Made by a program: the position numbers and the translations under genes. Positions 37,701 to 46,861 of a stretch of DNA of 64,000 nt are shown here, one piece after another. Positions within the stretch are counted from its first letter, which is position 1. Every line of letters begins with the position of its first letter. The stretch is taken from positions 1 to 64,000 of the forward strand of contig NZ_AUDZ01000014.1 in the NCBI RefSeq assembly GCF_000425725.1, given 5' to 3'. The notes under the pieces are model-generated. The model was not told the origin of the DNA, did not search any database, and saw only the letters and a program-made list of their open reading frames with translations. Source of the DNA: Halomonas halocynthiae DSM 14573 (GTDB lineage Bacteria; Pseudomonadota; Gammaproteobacteria; Pseudomonadales; Halomonadaceae).

Positions 37701-38435
37701 ATGAAAAAAGGACACGTCCTGCTCATTGCCACACTAAGCGCGTCCCTTATATTGACCGCCTGTGACAGCAGTAAGGATGCCGACGAGGGCGAGAGCCAAC
37801 AGCCTGTTCAGCAAGGCCAAAGCGAGACTGACACCGCAAAAACTGACCAGGTCAGCGACACTACCGATCAGTCTGAGACGCCCTCACAAACACTTCGCCT
37901 GGAAGGCAACGTTGTTTTTTCGGCCACGGATATTCCCGTTCCTGATGACGCCAAGCTGACCATTAGCTTGAGAGATGTTGCATTGGCAGATGCCCCGTCA
38001 GTGCTTATTGCCAAAACCACGCTAACACCTGGCAACCAGGGGCCTGTCAGCTTTCAGCTCGAATACGATACCAGCGACATTACCCCCAACCATTCGCATG
38101 CGCTACATGGCGAATTGCGCAATGCTGCCGGCGAGCTGCTATGGGTCAGTGCCAGTCGCCATAATGTTGATGCTGGCAAGCGCACTAACCACGCCCCCGT
38201 AACGCTAACGCTTGAGCCGGTTCGCGCTGCGGATGCCATCGGCAGTATGCAGGACACACAAAAGTCTATGCTCAAGCCAGCCAGCGGCCAGCTAACCCAA
38301 GACGACGGCAACCTAGAGGCACTGGATAGTCAGGCAGAAAACATTCAGGAACCCAGCGCTGCGCCAGAAGAAACATCTGATCAACACTCCGCCGATCAAC
38401 CCGCTGCCGACAGCGAAGCCGTAGATGCGACTTGA
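37701..38435 (+). CDS. YbaY-like outer-membrane lipoprotein
   Basis: 244 residues with a lipoprotein signal peptide ending LILTAC (lipid-bearing C21). An acidic Ser/Gln-rich linker (about 22-65) follows. Then comes a beta-rich domain (LEGNVVFSATDIPVPDDAKL through about residue 160) of the YbaY/YscW type, also called the type III secretion pilotin-like family. The tail from about 165 is acidic and low-complexity. No secretion genes are nearby, so it is a stand-alone YbaY-like protein. The acidic composition fits a halophile. Confidence 0.7.
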   Translation: MKKGHVLLIATLSASLILTACDSSKDADEGESQQPVQQGQSETDTAKTDQVSDTTDQSETPSQTLRLEGNVVFSATDIPVPDDAKLTISLRDVALADAPSVLIAKTTLTPGNQGPVSFQLEYDTSDITPNHSHALHGELRNAAGELLWVSASRHNVDAGKRTNHAPVTLTLEPVRAADAIGSMQDTQKSMLKPASGQLTQDDGNLEALDSQAENIQEPSAAPEETSDQHSADQPAADSEAVDAT

Positions 38436-38521
38436 GTCGTCGCCTGATACGCGTAATTGATAGAGGCGCGAACGCTTAGTGTCTTGACTAGGCCCTCTTA
38501 ACAACGCGCCCCAAATAGCAA

Positions 38522-38555
38522 CGGCCCCGCTCGCAGCGTATTGCGAGCGGGGCCG
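38522..38555. terminator. Strong hairpin terminator between convergent genes
   Basis: Perfect 14-base arms CGGCCCCGCTCGCA (38522-38535) and TGCGAGCGGGGCCG (38542-38555) with a six-base loop, followed by ATCGTTT on the plus strand. It lies between the lipoprotein gene and the convergent TRAP permease gene. Confidence 0.8.
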
Positions 38556-38596
38556 ATCGTTTCATGAGATTAGCTTACCGTGTTAGCCCACCCTCT

Positions 38597-40603
38597 TTAA
38601 ACAACGGCGGGCTGCCCACGACGACTCGCTAACCAGTTACCTACAAAAACCAGTAGCATGACGGCCACTCCCGCCATTTCAGCCACTAAGCTCGGGTAAA
38701 ACACGCCGATAATGGCAGGCAGCAGCACAACACGCGATATCGTCGACAGTCGCGTAAACAGGAAGCCTTCAAGTGCCGCCGCAAAAGCCCCCAGTGCCAA
38801 CAATGCACTCAAGCCGCTCCAAATCACCAGCAGAATCGGGCCTCCCACAATAATTTCCGGGTTATAGACCATAAACAGCGGAATTAGGTACAGGCCCTTG
38901 GCAAACTTCCAGGCCTGAAAGCTTGTCGGCATCGGCTTTGCTCCGGCAATTGCCGCTCCAGCAAAGCCAGCAAGAGCGATTGGCGGGGTAACATTAGAGT
39001 CTTGCGAATACCAAAACACCACCAGGTGAGCAACCAGTAGCGGCACACCAAACTCATTGGCCAAGGCTGGCCCAACCAGCACGATTAACACAATATAGCT
39101 GGCCGTCACCGGTAGTCCCATACCAAGCACTAAGCTCGCCAGCAGTATCATCACCAGTGCCAACAACAGATTTCCGCCAGAGAAAGCCATCATCATCGCT
39201 GAAAACTTGAGGCCCAACCCGGTCAGCCCCACCACGCCAACGATAATACCCGCCACCGCACAAGCCATGGAAACCGATACCGCGTTACGTGCGCCAAGCT
39301 CCAACCCCTGCAACAACTTAATGAAGCCCGTTCTAATCGCTTGCCATAAACGTGGTGCTGTTACCGGCTCGCCACGTTTGGGCCCAACAAAGAAGAACCA
39401 TACCGAAAAACGCAACACCGCCACGGCCAGCATGGTAATAATCGCGTAATAACCTACCCGCATCGGCGACATGCTCATCACCAGCAGCCACACGAGAACC
39501 GCCAGGGGCAGCAAAAAATGCCAGCCCGAGGCCATCACATCACCTACTTTGGGCAGCTCATCTCGGGTCATGCCCTGCATGCCTTGCTTCAAGGCAATAA
39601 TATGAACAAACAGATAAACCGTGCCGAAATACATGATGGCCGGAAAAATACTGACCTTGACCACATCGAGATACGGTATCCGAGTGTACTCAGCAATCAG
39701 AAATGCCCCTGCTCCCATCAGCGGTGGCATGATTTGCCCACCCGTTGATGCCGCCGCCTCAATCCCCCCTGCCTGCTCAGGCTTATAGCCCAGGCGCTTC
39801 ATCAGCGGAATAGTAAAGGCCCCCGTCGTCACCACATTCGCGATAGCACTGCCTGAAATCGATCCCATGCCAGCCGAGGCAATCACCGCGGCTTTGGCTG
39901 GACCACCCCGCTGACGACCAGTGGCCGCATAAGCGAGGTCAATGAAAAACTTACCCGCTCCGGTAATTTCAAGAAAAGCGCCAAATAGAACAAAAATGAA
40001 AATATAGGTCGCGGCTACGCCCATCGGCAGACCAAAAATACCTTCCTGACCGAGATACAGTTGTCCCACTACTCGGTCGATGTTGTAACCACGATGTTCA
40101 AGAATTCCCGGTAAAAACTGACCCAACCAAGGCAATTCCCCCCTCGGGCCAGCAAAGGCGTACAAAATGGCGATAATACCGATAATCGTCATACCCAGCC
40201 CTACGGCTCGACGGCTCGCCTCAAGTACCGTCAGTGTCGCAATACAGCCGACCACAATATCCGTTTGACTCCAGAACCCTGCGCGCTGAAAAATGGCGTC
40301 CAAATTCAGCACCAGATAGCCACCGGTTAACATCGCACCTGCAAAAAATATCAGGTCAATAGTGCCGCCACCCAGGCCACGCTTGTGTCCCGGCCCGAAT
40401 ACCGGAAACATCAGAAAGGCCAGCATCATAATCAGCGCAAGGTGAATACTGCGCTGATAGAACAGGCCCAGGGGTTGAATACCTGCTGAGTAAAGCTGAA
40501 ATAATGACAGCGTTATCGCCACCAGGCTGATCAGCCAAAGCATGGCGCGCGAATGATTCGCCTGGCTGCCTGGAATGATGGGGGAAACCGTCGTATCCGT
40601 CAT
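38597..40603 (-). CDS. TRAP transporter fused permease (4TM-12TM)
   Basis: 668 residues in which the small (DctQ-like) and large (DctM-like) permeases are fused, as usual for the TAXI-type TRAP subfamily. There are many hydrophobic spans. The conserved segments GSISGSAIANVVTTGAFTIP and EAAASTGGQIMPPLMGAGAF belong to the DctM domain. It imports an organic acid using an ion gradient, often sodium in halophiles. It is the last gene of SBP-DUF1850-permease. The substrate is not predictable. Confidence 0.9.
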   Translation of the reverse strand: MTDTTVSPIIPGSQANHSRAMLWLISLVAITLSLFQLYSAGIQPLGLFYQRSIHLALIMMLAFLMFPVFGPGHKRGLGGGTIDLIFFAGAMLTGGYLVLNLDAIFQRAGFWSQTDIVVGCIATLTVLEASRRAVGLGMTIIGIIAILYAFAGPRGELPWLGQFLPGILEHRGYNIDRVVGQLYLGQEGIFGLPMGVAATYIFIFVLFGAFLEITGAGKFFIDLAYAATGRQRGGPAKAAVIASAGMGSISGSAIANVVTTGAFTIPLMKRLGYKPEQAGGIEAAASTGGQIMPPLMGAGAFLIAEYTRIPYLDVVKVSIFPAIMYFGTVYLFVHIIALKQGMQGMTRDELPKVGDVMASGWHFLLPLAVLVWLLVMSMSPMRVGYYAIITMLAVAVLRFSVWFFFVGPKRGEPVTAPRLWQAIRTGFIKLLQGLELGARNAVSVSMACAVAGIIVGVVGLTGLGLKFSAMMMAFSGGNLLLALVMILLASLVLGMGLPVTASYIVLIVLVGPALANEFGVPLLVAHLVVFWYSQDSNVTPPIALAGFAGAAIAGAKPMPTSFQAWKFAKGLYLIPLFMVYNPEIIVGGPILLVIWSGLSALLALGAFAAALEGFLFTRLSTISRVVLLPAIIGVFYPSLVAEMAGVAVMLLVFVGNWLASRRGQPAVV

Positions 40604-40629
40604 GATGGTGTTCTCGTTGTTACGGTGCT

Positions 40630-41319
40630 TTAAAAAGCGCTGCTCTTTATTCTTCCACAGAGGGCATTGTCTACCAGCTGGATAATAACGCCACGTCCAG
40701 CAGCCAACTCACTCAATGAGATCACAGCAGCGGTATTGCGGTTAGAGGGGCTCACTTCAGACTGAGCAAGAGTCATACCAGGTACCAGCAGTGGGCAGCC
40801 TGCATTCGCGACACCCTTCAGCTCAGTCAGCTGACGCAATGTCGGCTGACCATGACTGACCAGCCGATGATTCACTTTATTGCTACCTACCCGAAGTCGA
40901 TAGCGACTGCCCGGCACCGGCTCGTTGATGTCCTCAATCCAGTAACCGCCCTGGCCATCAGATATCTGCCGACCACGGCCGGGAATATGATCCAAACCAG
41001 CAGCAAAATCGGGTAAGTGGCTACGTTCAAGCAGCATCTGGCCTGCCTGGTTACGGTAGCAATCATGCACCGTGAAGCCTTCCACTGAATGATTCCAGGC
41101 CAAGCACCAACCTGCCGCATCTGGCATAGGAATATTCACCAGTAATCTGTCATCAGGTGCCATGACCTGTAGCCACCAGCGAGGACCGCTATTTACCTGC
41201 TTTGACAGTGTGTCCGTGGCGAGCACTGGCACGCCCCATCCCAGAAAAATTACAGTTAGCAACAAGAGGGCGAGCCTATTGGCTCGCCCTCGAACAACGA
41301 CGTTCATGCGCGTCGTCAT
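40630..41319 (-). CDS. DUF1850 protein of a TAXI-TRAP operon
   Basis: 229 residues with an N-terminal hydrophobic signal/anchor (about 14-35, ending VPVLATD). The domain AAGWCLAWNHSVEGFTVHDCY carries the WNHSVE signature of DUF1850, a family typically found between a TAXI binding protein and a fused TRAP permease. GGGGAAG precedes the ATG, and the gap to the upstream gene is 15 bases. The role is unknown. Its periplasmic location suggests an accessory to the transporter. Confidence 0.8.
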   Translation of the reverse strand: MTTRMNVVVRGRANRLALLLLTVIFLGWGVPVLATDTLSKQVNSGPRWWLQVMAPDDRLLVNIPMPDAAGWCLAWNHSVEGFTVHDCYRNQAGQMLLERSHLPDFAAGLDHIPGRGRQISDGQGGYWIEDINEPVPGSRYRLRVGSNKVNHRLVSHGQPTLRQLTELKGVANAGCPLLVPGMTLAQSEVSPSNRNTAAVISLSELAAGRGVIIQLVDNALCGRIKSSAF

Positions 41320-41334
41320 ATTAACTTCCCCGTA

Positions 41335-42297
41335 TCACTGGCGCTGTCTTTCCGATATTTCAGCACCCATTTCTTCATAGTAACGCAATGCGCCCGCATG
41401 GAAGGGAACCGGGGTAGAGTTAACACTGAATTCAACGGTCGTGTCATTGGCTGCAGGGTGGATATCAATCAGCTGATCCGTGTGCTCAAACAGCAGTTTG
41501 GTAATCTGATAGGCCACCTCGTCATCCATCTCGCTACTAGCGACCAGCACATTGGGAATACCAATGGTCTGCACGGGTTCATCCATGCCTTCATACAGGC
41601 CTGCACGCAACTCGTAAGCAGCAAACACTGGCACCGCTTCCAGCACGTTATTGATTTCCTCTTCACTGAGGTTAACCAAGGTAACGTCACGCGTTGTCGC
41701 AAGGTTAAGAATAGAACTTGTGGGCGGACCAACACTCCAGAAACCGGCCATGATGTCACCGTCTCGCAGTGCATCAGCGGTTTCATTGAAGTTCAGTCGC
41801 TGAGCATCAATGTCATCAAACGTCATACCGTTGGCTTCAAGCAAGGCACGCACATTAAGCTCAGTTCCGCTGCCTGGCGCACCGACAGAAACCCTCATGC
41901 CCTCTAGGTCGCTCAACGACTCAATGTCAGAACCATCAAGGGTAACGAGCTGCAAGGCATTCGGGTAGATTGATGCTAACGCTCGAATATTTTCCAGCTG
42001 ACGTCCTTCAAAGTCCTCGGTGCCGCTGTAGGCTTGATAGACCGTATCAGCCAATGCCAGAGCAACATCGGAATCTCCACGCCACACCAACCCCATGTTT
42101 TCAACAGAAGCGCCTGTTACTTCAGCCACCGCATCGTAACCATCCATATGTTGGTTAATCAGCTCGGCAAGGCCGCCACCATAGGGGTAGTAAGTGCCGC
42201 CAGTACCGCCAGTGGCAATAGAAAGCTGCTGGTCAGCCGCTGCCAACGGTGCAACGGCAATAGCAGTCGCCGCTAGGGCATATCGAATCGCTTGCAT
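41335..42297 (-). CDS. TAXI-family TRAP solute-binding protein
   Basis: 320 residues with a cleavable signal peptide (MQAIRYALAATAIAVAPLAA). The core has LSIATGGTGGTYYPYGGGLA and SVGAPGSGTELNVRALLEANG, which are TAXI (TRAP-associated extracytoplasmic immunogenic) family signatures. It is the periplasmic ligand receptor for the downstream fused permease. GGAG lies seven bases before the ATG. Family members bind glutamate, 2-oxoglutarate or other organic acids. This one's ligand is not known. Confidence 0.9.
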   Translation of the reverse strand: MQAIRYALAATAIAVAPLAAADQQLSIATGGTGGTYYPYGGGLAELINQHMDGYDAVAEVTGASVENMGLVWRGDSDVALALADTVYQAYSGTEDFEGRQLENIRALASIYPNALQLVTLDGSDIESLSDLEGMRVSVGAPGSGTELNVRALLEANGMTFDDIDAQRLNFNETADALRDGDIMAGFWSVGPPTSSILNLATTRDVTLVNLSEEEINNVLEAVPVFAAYELRAGLYEGMDEPVQTIGIPNVLVASSEMDDEVAYQITKLLFEHTDQLIDIHPAANDTTVEFSVNSTPVPFHAGALRYYEEMGAEISERQRQ

Positions 42298-42526
42298 GAC
42301 ACTACTCCATTTTCGCGCAATGTATTGTTCTATCTTTTAATGCCAAAGAGATTGTAGCAACTGTTAACTTTCGCCACGAAATTTTTTCCACAGATCATGG
42401 AACCCTTAACTATCTTAGCACTCAGAAAAAAGAGCACATAGAAACTCAAGATAGTCAGGTAACTACACGCCAATGACGACGCGAAGAGCCCTCTTGGAAT
42501 GCATTACCTCAAATAGGAGAACTACT

Positions 42527-43096
42527 ATGTTAACTCACCTGAATACTCGTAACAGCGCATTCAGTACAACACGGGTTTCGATTGTGGCCGCCGCTCTGCT
42601 GACCAGCAGCATGGCTTTCGCCACAACAACGCCTTCAGAGCGTCAAGGCCTTTACTCCGCTGACGAATTACTTGATGCCGATGTCTATACCAGTACCGAA
42701 GGCACCAAATCGATCGGTGAAATAGAAGACATTTTACTTGATGACAATATGCGTGTTCATGCCATTGTTATTGAGACCGGCAACCTGCTGGACCTAGGTG
42801 AAAAGCAGTATGTTATCGAAACAGGCAATTTCAGCGTCAATACAGTGAACAGCGACAACCTTGACGATCTTGAGTACCGGGTTGTGGTCAACCTCAGTGA
42901 GGAAGCTATCACCCAGCAGCCAGCATATACCGACACTTGGTGGAACGATGCGAGGCAGAACGCCCAAGACGCCTGGGAAAAGACCAAAGAAGGTGCTTCC
43001 AGTGCTTGGAATAACACTCGTGAAGCCACCGCGAATGTTCTAGAGCGGGCCGAAGAGGCTCTCAAACCTTCTGAGGCTAAGCCTGAAACGAAGTAG
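42527..43096 (+). CDS. Secreted PRC-barrel domain protein
   Basis: 189 residues from the ATG at 42527, where AGGAG lies seven bases upstream. The frame opens 18 codons earlier without such a site. It has a signal peptide ending MAFATTT. A PRC-barrel-like domain spans about residues 35-120 (VYTSTEGTKSIGEIEDILLD). The tail is a repetitive amphipathic helix with Trp every 11 or so residues (WWNDARQNAQDAWEKTKEG, then SAWNNTREA). Such proteins are common envelope-stress or periplasmic proteins of unknown role. Confidence 0.7.
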   Translation: MLTHLNTRNSAFSTTRVSIVAAALLTSSMAFATTTPSERQGLYSADELLDADVYTSTEGTKSIGEIEDILLDDNMRVHAIVIETGNLLDLGEKQYVIETGNFSVNTVNSDNLDDLEYRVVVNLSEEAITQQPAYTDTWWNDARQNAQDAWEKTKEGASSAWNNTREATANVLERAEEALKPSEAKPETK

Positions 43097-43155
43097 GACC
43101 GTTTGTCGCCTTTCATAGGCTAGCACAGCAACAGTTTACCATCGTGTTATCACTG

Positions 43156-43194
43156 CGCCCCGAAAGCTGGATTCCCACTCCAGCCTTCGGGGCG
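43156..43194 (+). terminator. Intrinsic terminator after the PRC-barrel gene
   Basis: Arms CGCCCCGAA/TTCGGGGCG enclose an inner stem GCTGGA/TCCAGC with single unpaired bases, followed by TTGTTGTTT. The rest of the gap to 43391 shows nothing I can support. Confidence 0.75.
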
Positions 43195-43391
43195 TTGTTG
43201 TTTACTGCCTAACCTGCAAACAACAACGCCATTCAAAGACACACCCCGCCTACCCACCTTCTCAGCCGACAACCCGCAACGCCAGAACCAACCGGCTTCT
43301 AGCCTGTATCCCATGGAAGCGGCGAGGCTTACTCATGCAACCCCGCGCAGAGGCTACACATTACGAACGATTTCCACTACTATAAAAACAT

Positions 43392-43410
43392 CTAAATGAT
43401 AAGCATAACT
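43392..43410 (+). promoter_or_regulatory. Fur-box-like site before the TonB receptor
   Basis: CTAAATGATAAGCATAACT matches the 19-base Fur consensus GATAATGATAATCATTATC at 12 positions, with the core AATGATAA-CAT-A intact. It lies 34 bases before the receptor start, a position expected for iron repression. Confidence 0.5.
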
Positions 43411-43443
43411 ATTCAATTAAAACATCTGATTAAGGATTGCCTA

Positions 43444-45576
43444 ATGCCGCTCCCTCGCCGCTCTCAGCTTTCAACAGCGATTGCCTTAGCTTCTGTTTGC
43501 GTTCTTACTACTCAAACCCAGCATGCCCACGCCCAGGATACCCAGGTACTCAATGATATCGTGGTCACCGCTGCCGGCTTTGAACAAGCGATGAGTGATG
43601 CTCCAGCGAGTATTTCGGTGATTACCCGTGAAGAGCTGGAGCAAAGGCAAGCCTCTAATCTGGCGGAGGCGTTGCGCGGAGTAGAAAGCGTCGATGTGGG
43701 TGGTCAGGTGGGTAAAACAGGGGGACGCAATATCAGCATCCGCGGCATGCCTAGTGAATATACCTTGGTATTGATTGATGGCCGCCGCCAGAATGCTGCT
43801 GGCAACGTAACGCCCAATGGGTTTGGTGAAACATCAACCAGCTTCTTCCCTCCTGTCTCTAGCATCGAGCGTATTGAAGTCATTCGCGGCCCCATGTCAA
43901 CACTCTACGGCTCTGATGCTATGGGCGGCGTAATTAATATTATTACCCGTAAAGTAGGCCACGAGTGGACCGGCTCCCTGCAAGTCGAGAACACTATCAA
44001 CCAGCATGAGGAGTTTGGCGACTCCCGCGCGCTCAACATCTATACCACTGGCCCGCTGATTAAAGACACCTTGGGCTTGCAGGTACGCGGCCGCCTGTTC
44101 GACCGCCAAGCATCACACCTGGACTACCGCGGTACTGATGGAGAGCTGGTTGAAGTCAGTCAGCGCGGGCCAAGCCCGGTAGAGGGGCGTAACTACAACG
44201 TGGGGGCACGGCTGACATTAACACCAGACGAAATCAATGAATTAACACTGGATGTAGACCGCAGCCATCAGCGCTACGACAACAGTGACGGGCAGCTAGG
44301 CACCCTGGGAGCGCGTGGCTACGCTGAAACCCTGCGCTTCGAACGCGACCAAATTACACTTTCTCACACCGCCAACTTAGAACTCGGCACCCTGGACTCT
44401 AGCCTGATGCACAACCGCACAGAGACCTTGGGTCGCCTGATCCCCCCTGGCACACCGGGAAAAGTTGCCAAAAGCGAACGTGAGTTGACCAACGACAACA
44501 TGGTGTTCGATACCAAGCTGGTCATGCCGCTGGGCGATCACATGGTAAGCCTCGGTGGACAGTGGTGGGATGCCAGCATGACAGATGGCGTGGCCACCGA
44601 TAAATTCGAACAGACCACGTGGGCACTCTTTGCCGAAGATGAATGGTGGCTGCTGGATAACCTAGCACTCACTCTTGGAGGCCGTTTCGACCACCATGAC
44701 GCATTCGGCAGTCAGTTCAGCCCTCGCGGTTATCTTGTGTGGAACGCTACCGACCAGTGGACGCTCAAAGGCGGAATCAGCCGCGGCTATAAGACGCCTC
44801 GTCTTGACCAACTCGCCGATGGCGTAAACGGCTTCACCGGCCAAGGCACCATTCCCACATACGGCAATCCCGACCTAACCCCAGAAAAAAGCACATCCTC
44901 AGAGCTTGCCGCGCTTTACGATAGCGGCAACGGACTGCGTGCAGGTGCCACCCTGTTCTATAACAATTTCTCTGACAAAATTGCCAGCGGGCCCGATCAG
45001 CTCAACTGCCGCTATGCAGAAAACCCCAACCGTCCTGGCTGTATCGACCGAGGCGACTGGCCATTAGCGGACACCTTTGGCACTAGCCAAAACATTGATA
45101 AAGCCGTCACCCAGGGCATTGAGCTAAATGCCAGCATAGATCTGACACCCAGCTGGCAACTGAGTGGTAATTACACCTATACCGACAGCGAGCAGAAAAG
45201 TGGCCAGCAGAAAGGCGAGCCACTGACCGACACTCCCGAGCACGCCGCCAATGCGACGCTACGTTGGCAGACCACCGATAAGCTTAGTACTTGGCTATCT
45301 GCCGAATACCGCAGCGAGCGCTACCGCAACCGTGAACGCTCGCGTGGTGCCCCGTCCTTCGCTGACTTGGGCAATTTCAAATCTTACTCGCTGTTCCACT
45401 TAGGTGGCAGCTACGCGGTGTCTGAAAATGCCAAAATAACAGCAACCATCTACAACCTGCTGGACAAAGATTTCGTCGACTATAACGCTTACGATGACGG
45501 TAACAAGTACGGCAACGTCTATGCCAACAGCGAAGAAGGTCGTCGCCTATGGCTCTCGGCAAGCTACGAGTTCTGA
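43444..45576 (+). CDS. TonB-dependent siderophore receptor
   Basis: 710 residues from the ATG at 43444 (AAGGA seven bases upstream); the frame opens 16 codons earlier. It has a signal peptide (cleavage near AHA-QD, residue 30) and the TonB box DIVVTA. The plug domain includes SVITREELEQRQASNLAEAL, ISIRGMPSEYTLVLIDGRR and VIRGPMSTLYGSDAMGGVINI. A 22-strand barrel follows, ending in LWLSASYEF with the terminal aromatic. The pattern is FepA/CirA-like, so a catecholate siderophore is the likely ligand. No siderophore synthesis or TonB genes adjoin it. Confidence 0.88.
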   Translation: MPLPRRSQLSTAIALASVCVLTTQTQHAHAQDTQVLNDIVVTAAGFEQAMSDAPASISVITREELEQRQASNLAEALRGVESVDVGGQVGKTGGRNISIRGMPSEYTLVLIDGRRQNAAGNVTPNGFGETSTSFFPPVSSIERIEVIRGPMSTLYGSDAMGGVINIITRKVGHEWTGSLQVENTINQHEEFGDSRALNIYTTGPLIKDTLGLQVRGRLFDRQASHLDYRGTDGELVEVSQRGPSPVEGRNYNVGARLTLTPDEINELTLDVDRSHQRYDNSDGQLGTLGARGYAETLRFERDQITLSHTANLELGTLDSSLMHNRTETLGRLIPPGTPGKVAKSERELTNDNMVFDTKLVMPLGDHMVSLGGQWWDASMTDGVATDKFEQTTWALFAEDEWWLLDNLALTLGGRFDHHDAFGSQFSPRGYLVWNATDQWTLKGGISRGYKTPRLDQLADGVNGFTGQGTIPTYGNPDLTPEKSTSSELAALYDSGNGLRAGATLFYNNFSDKIASGPDQLNCRYAENPNRPGCIDRGDWPLADTFGTSQNIDKAVTQGIELNASIDLTPSWQLSGNYTYTDSEQKSGQQKGEPLTDTPEHAANATLRWQTTDKLSTWLSAEYRSERYRNRERSRGAPSFADLGNFKSYSLFHLGGSYAVSENAKITATIYNLLDKDFVDYNAYDDGNKYGNVYANSEEGRRLWLSASYEF

Positions 45577-45625
45577 TCTTCGAGCTGTCGCAGATTAACT
45601 AGCAGCAACACCCTTTTGCCTGTTT

Positions 45626-45651
45626 GCCCCGAGCCTGCCTCGGGGCTTTTT
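45626..45651 (+). terminator. Intrinsic terminator after the TonB receptor
   Basis: GCCCCGAG (45626-45633) and CTCGGGGC (45639-45646) form a perfect eight-base-pair stem with a five-base loop, followed directly by TTTTT. Confidence 0.92.
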
Positions 45652-45783
45652 ATGTCATGTTTGCTGGCGTCATCTCTGCAAAAAATCAGCAAAACAGCGA
45701 AGATGTACACTTCCAGACGCTATATTTGCCCAATGGTGGTTCCCGCCTCTGATCGGCACAGACACAATTCAAGGAGACGCAAC

Positions 45784-46659
45784 ATGCTGGCAGAGTTGTT
45801 TGCCGTCATGGCCCCGGTTCTCGCTGGGGCTGGGCTAGGTTTTGGCTGGATAAAAACGGGGCATGACTACCCCGTTGCCTTCGTGACGCGCTTAGTCTTC
45901 AACATCGGCACCCCGTCACTGGTGCTGGCATCACTTGCCAGCGCCGACATAGCGCTGGACACCTTCGCACGCATCATGCTGGCCACAGCACTGGTGCTGG
46001 TTACCATGGCGGCGGCTACGCTGATCGTCACTCGGCTGCTGGGGCATGGTTGGCGCGTACTGTTAGCACCAATGATGTATCCCAATACCGGCAATATGGG
46101 GTTGCCCGTTGTTCTTTATGCCTTCGGTAGCACAGGATTTGCGGTTGGTATCACGGTCATGGTCACCGTCGCGCTGTTTCAGTTCACACTGGGAACGCTT
46201 CTGGCCCAGCGAGGCAATCCTCTGAGGGCATTGGCCACGACACCCACCATCTACGCTGTCATCATTTCACTTGTACTAATGGTCACCAATACCACCCTGC
46301 CTCTGTGGATGATTAATACGCTGGACCTGATTTCAGGGTTTACGGTGCCACTAATGCTGATCACCCTGGGCGTATCGCTGGCCAGCATTCAAGTAAAGAG
46401 CTTACGCTCAGGCGTGGTATTCAGTCTGATCCGCACCCCCATTGCTATCTGCGTAGCTTGGGCTATCGGCCACCTGCTAGGATTACCTGCCATGGCCCAA
46501 GCCATTCTGATCCTACAGATGAGCATGCCAGTGGCGGTATTCAATTACCTGTTTGCCCAACGTTCACAATGTGAGCCCGAATACGTTGCCAGCCTCGTGT
46601 TCTGCTCCACGCTGCTGGCACTGATTTATTTGCCTATCCTGTTGGCTATTCTGATGTAG
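45784..46659 (+). CDS. AEC-family (auxin-efflux-carrier-like) transporter
   Basis: 291 residues from the ATG at 45784, preceded by AAGGAG at seven bases. The frame opens far upstream inside the terminator region and is not used. About ten membrane spans. The family pattern includes VLAGAGLGFGWIK near the N terminus, NTGNMGLPVVLYAFG and TLGVSLAS before the second half, and QMSMPVAVFNYLFAQ. Members export or import organic acids such as malate or malonate. The substrate is unknown. Confidence 0.85.
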   Translation: MLAELFAVMAPVLAGAGLGFGWIKTGHDYPVAFVTRLVFNIGTPSLVLASLASADIALDTFARIMLATALVLVTMAAATLIVTRLLGHGWRVLLAPMMYPNTGNMGLPVVLYAFGSTGFAVGITVMVTVALFQFTLGTLLAQRGNPLRALATTPTIYAVIISLVLMVTNTTLPLWMINTLDLISGFTVPLMLITLGVSLASIQVKSLRSGVVFSLIRTPIAICVAWAIGHLLGLPAMAQAILILQMSMPVAVFNYLFAQRSQCEPEYVASLVFCSTLLALIYLPILLAILM

Positions 46660-46804
46660 CTCATCGTCCAGCTTAACTGACACAAGAAGCGAGCAGCGCC
46701 ACAAGAATCAATCTGCGTGATCACTGTTTTTCAGCGACGTTTTCGTTATTTTAACGCTATTAGCCCAGCACATAACTTAACAAGAGAATTTGAGAGATCG
46801 CTCA

Positions 46805-46861
46805 ATGAAAGGTAGGGTACAAAGCCTTTCCACTACCTACGGTCTTATATGGCTAACCTGA
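46805..46861 (+). other. Possible 18-codon upstream frame and hairpin at the proV start
   Basis: A short ATG frame (MKGRVQSLSTTYGLIWLT) overlaps the proV start codon by 13 bases. A six-base-pair stem AGGTAG (46810-46815)/CTACCT (46833-46838) lies in it. proV itself has no recognisable Shine-Dalgarno in the 20 bases before its ATG, so coupled translation from this frame is conceivable. The evidence is thin. Confidence 0.25.

Noticed and set aside
41398..41907. A 169-codon plus-strand frame opposite the TAXI binding protein
   Set aside because: It is a shadow of a clear family gene, has no ribosome binding site and no recognisable domain.
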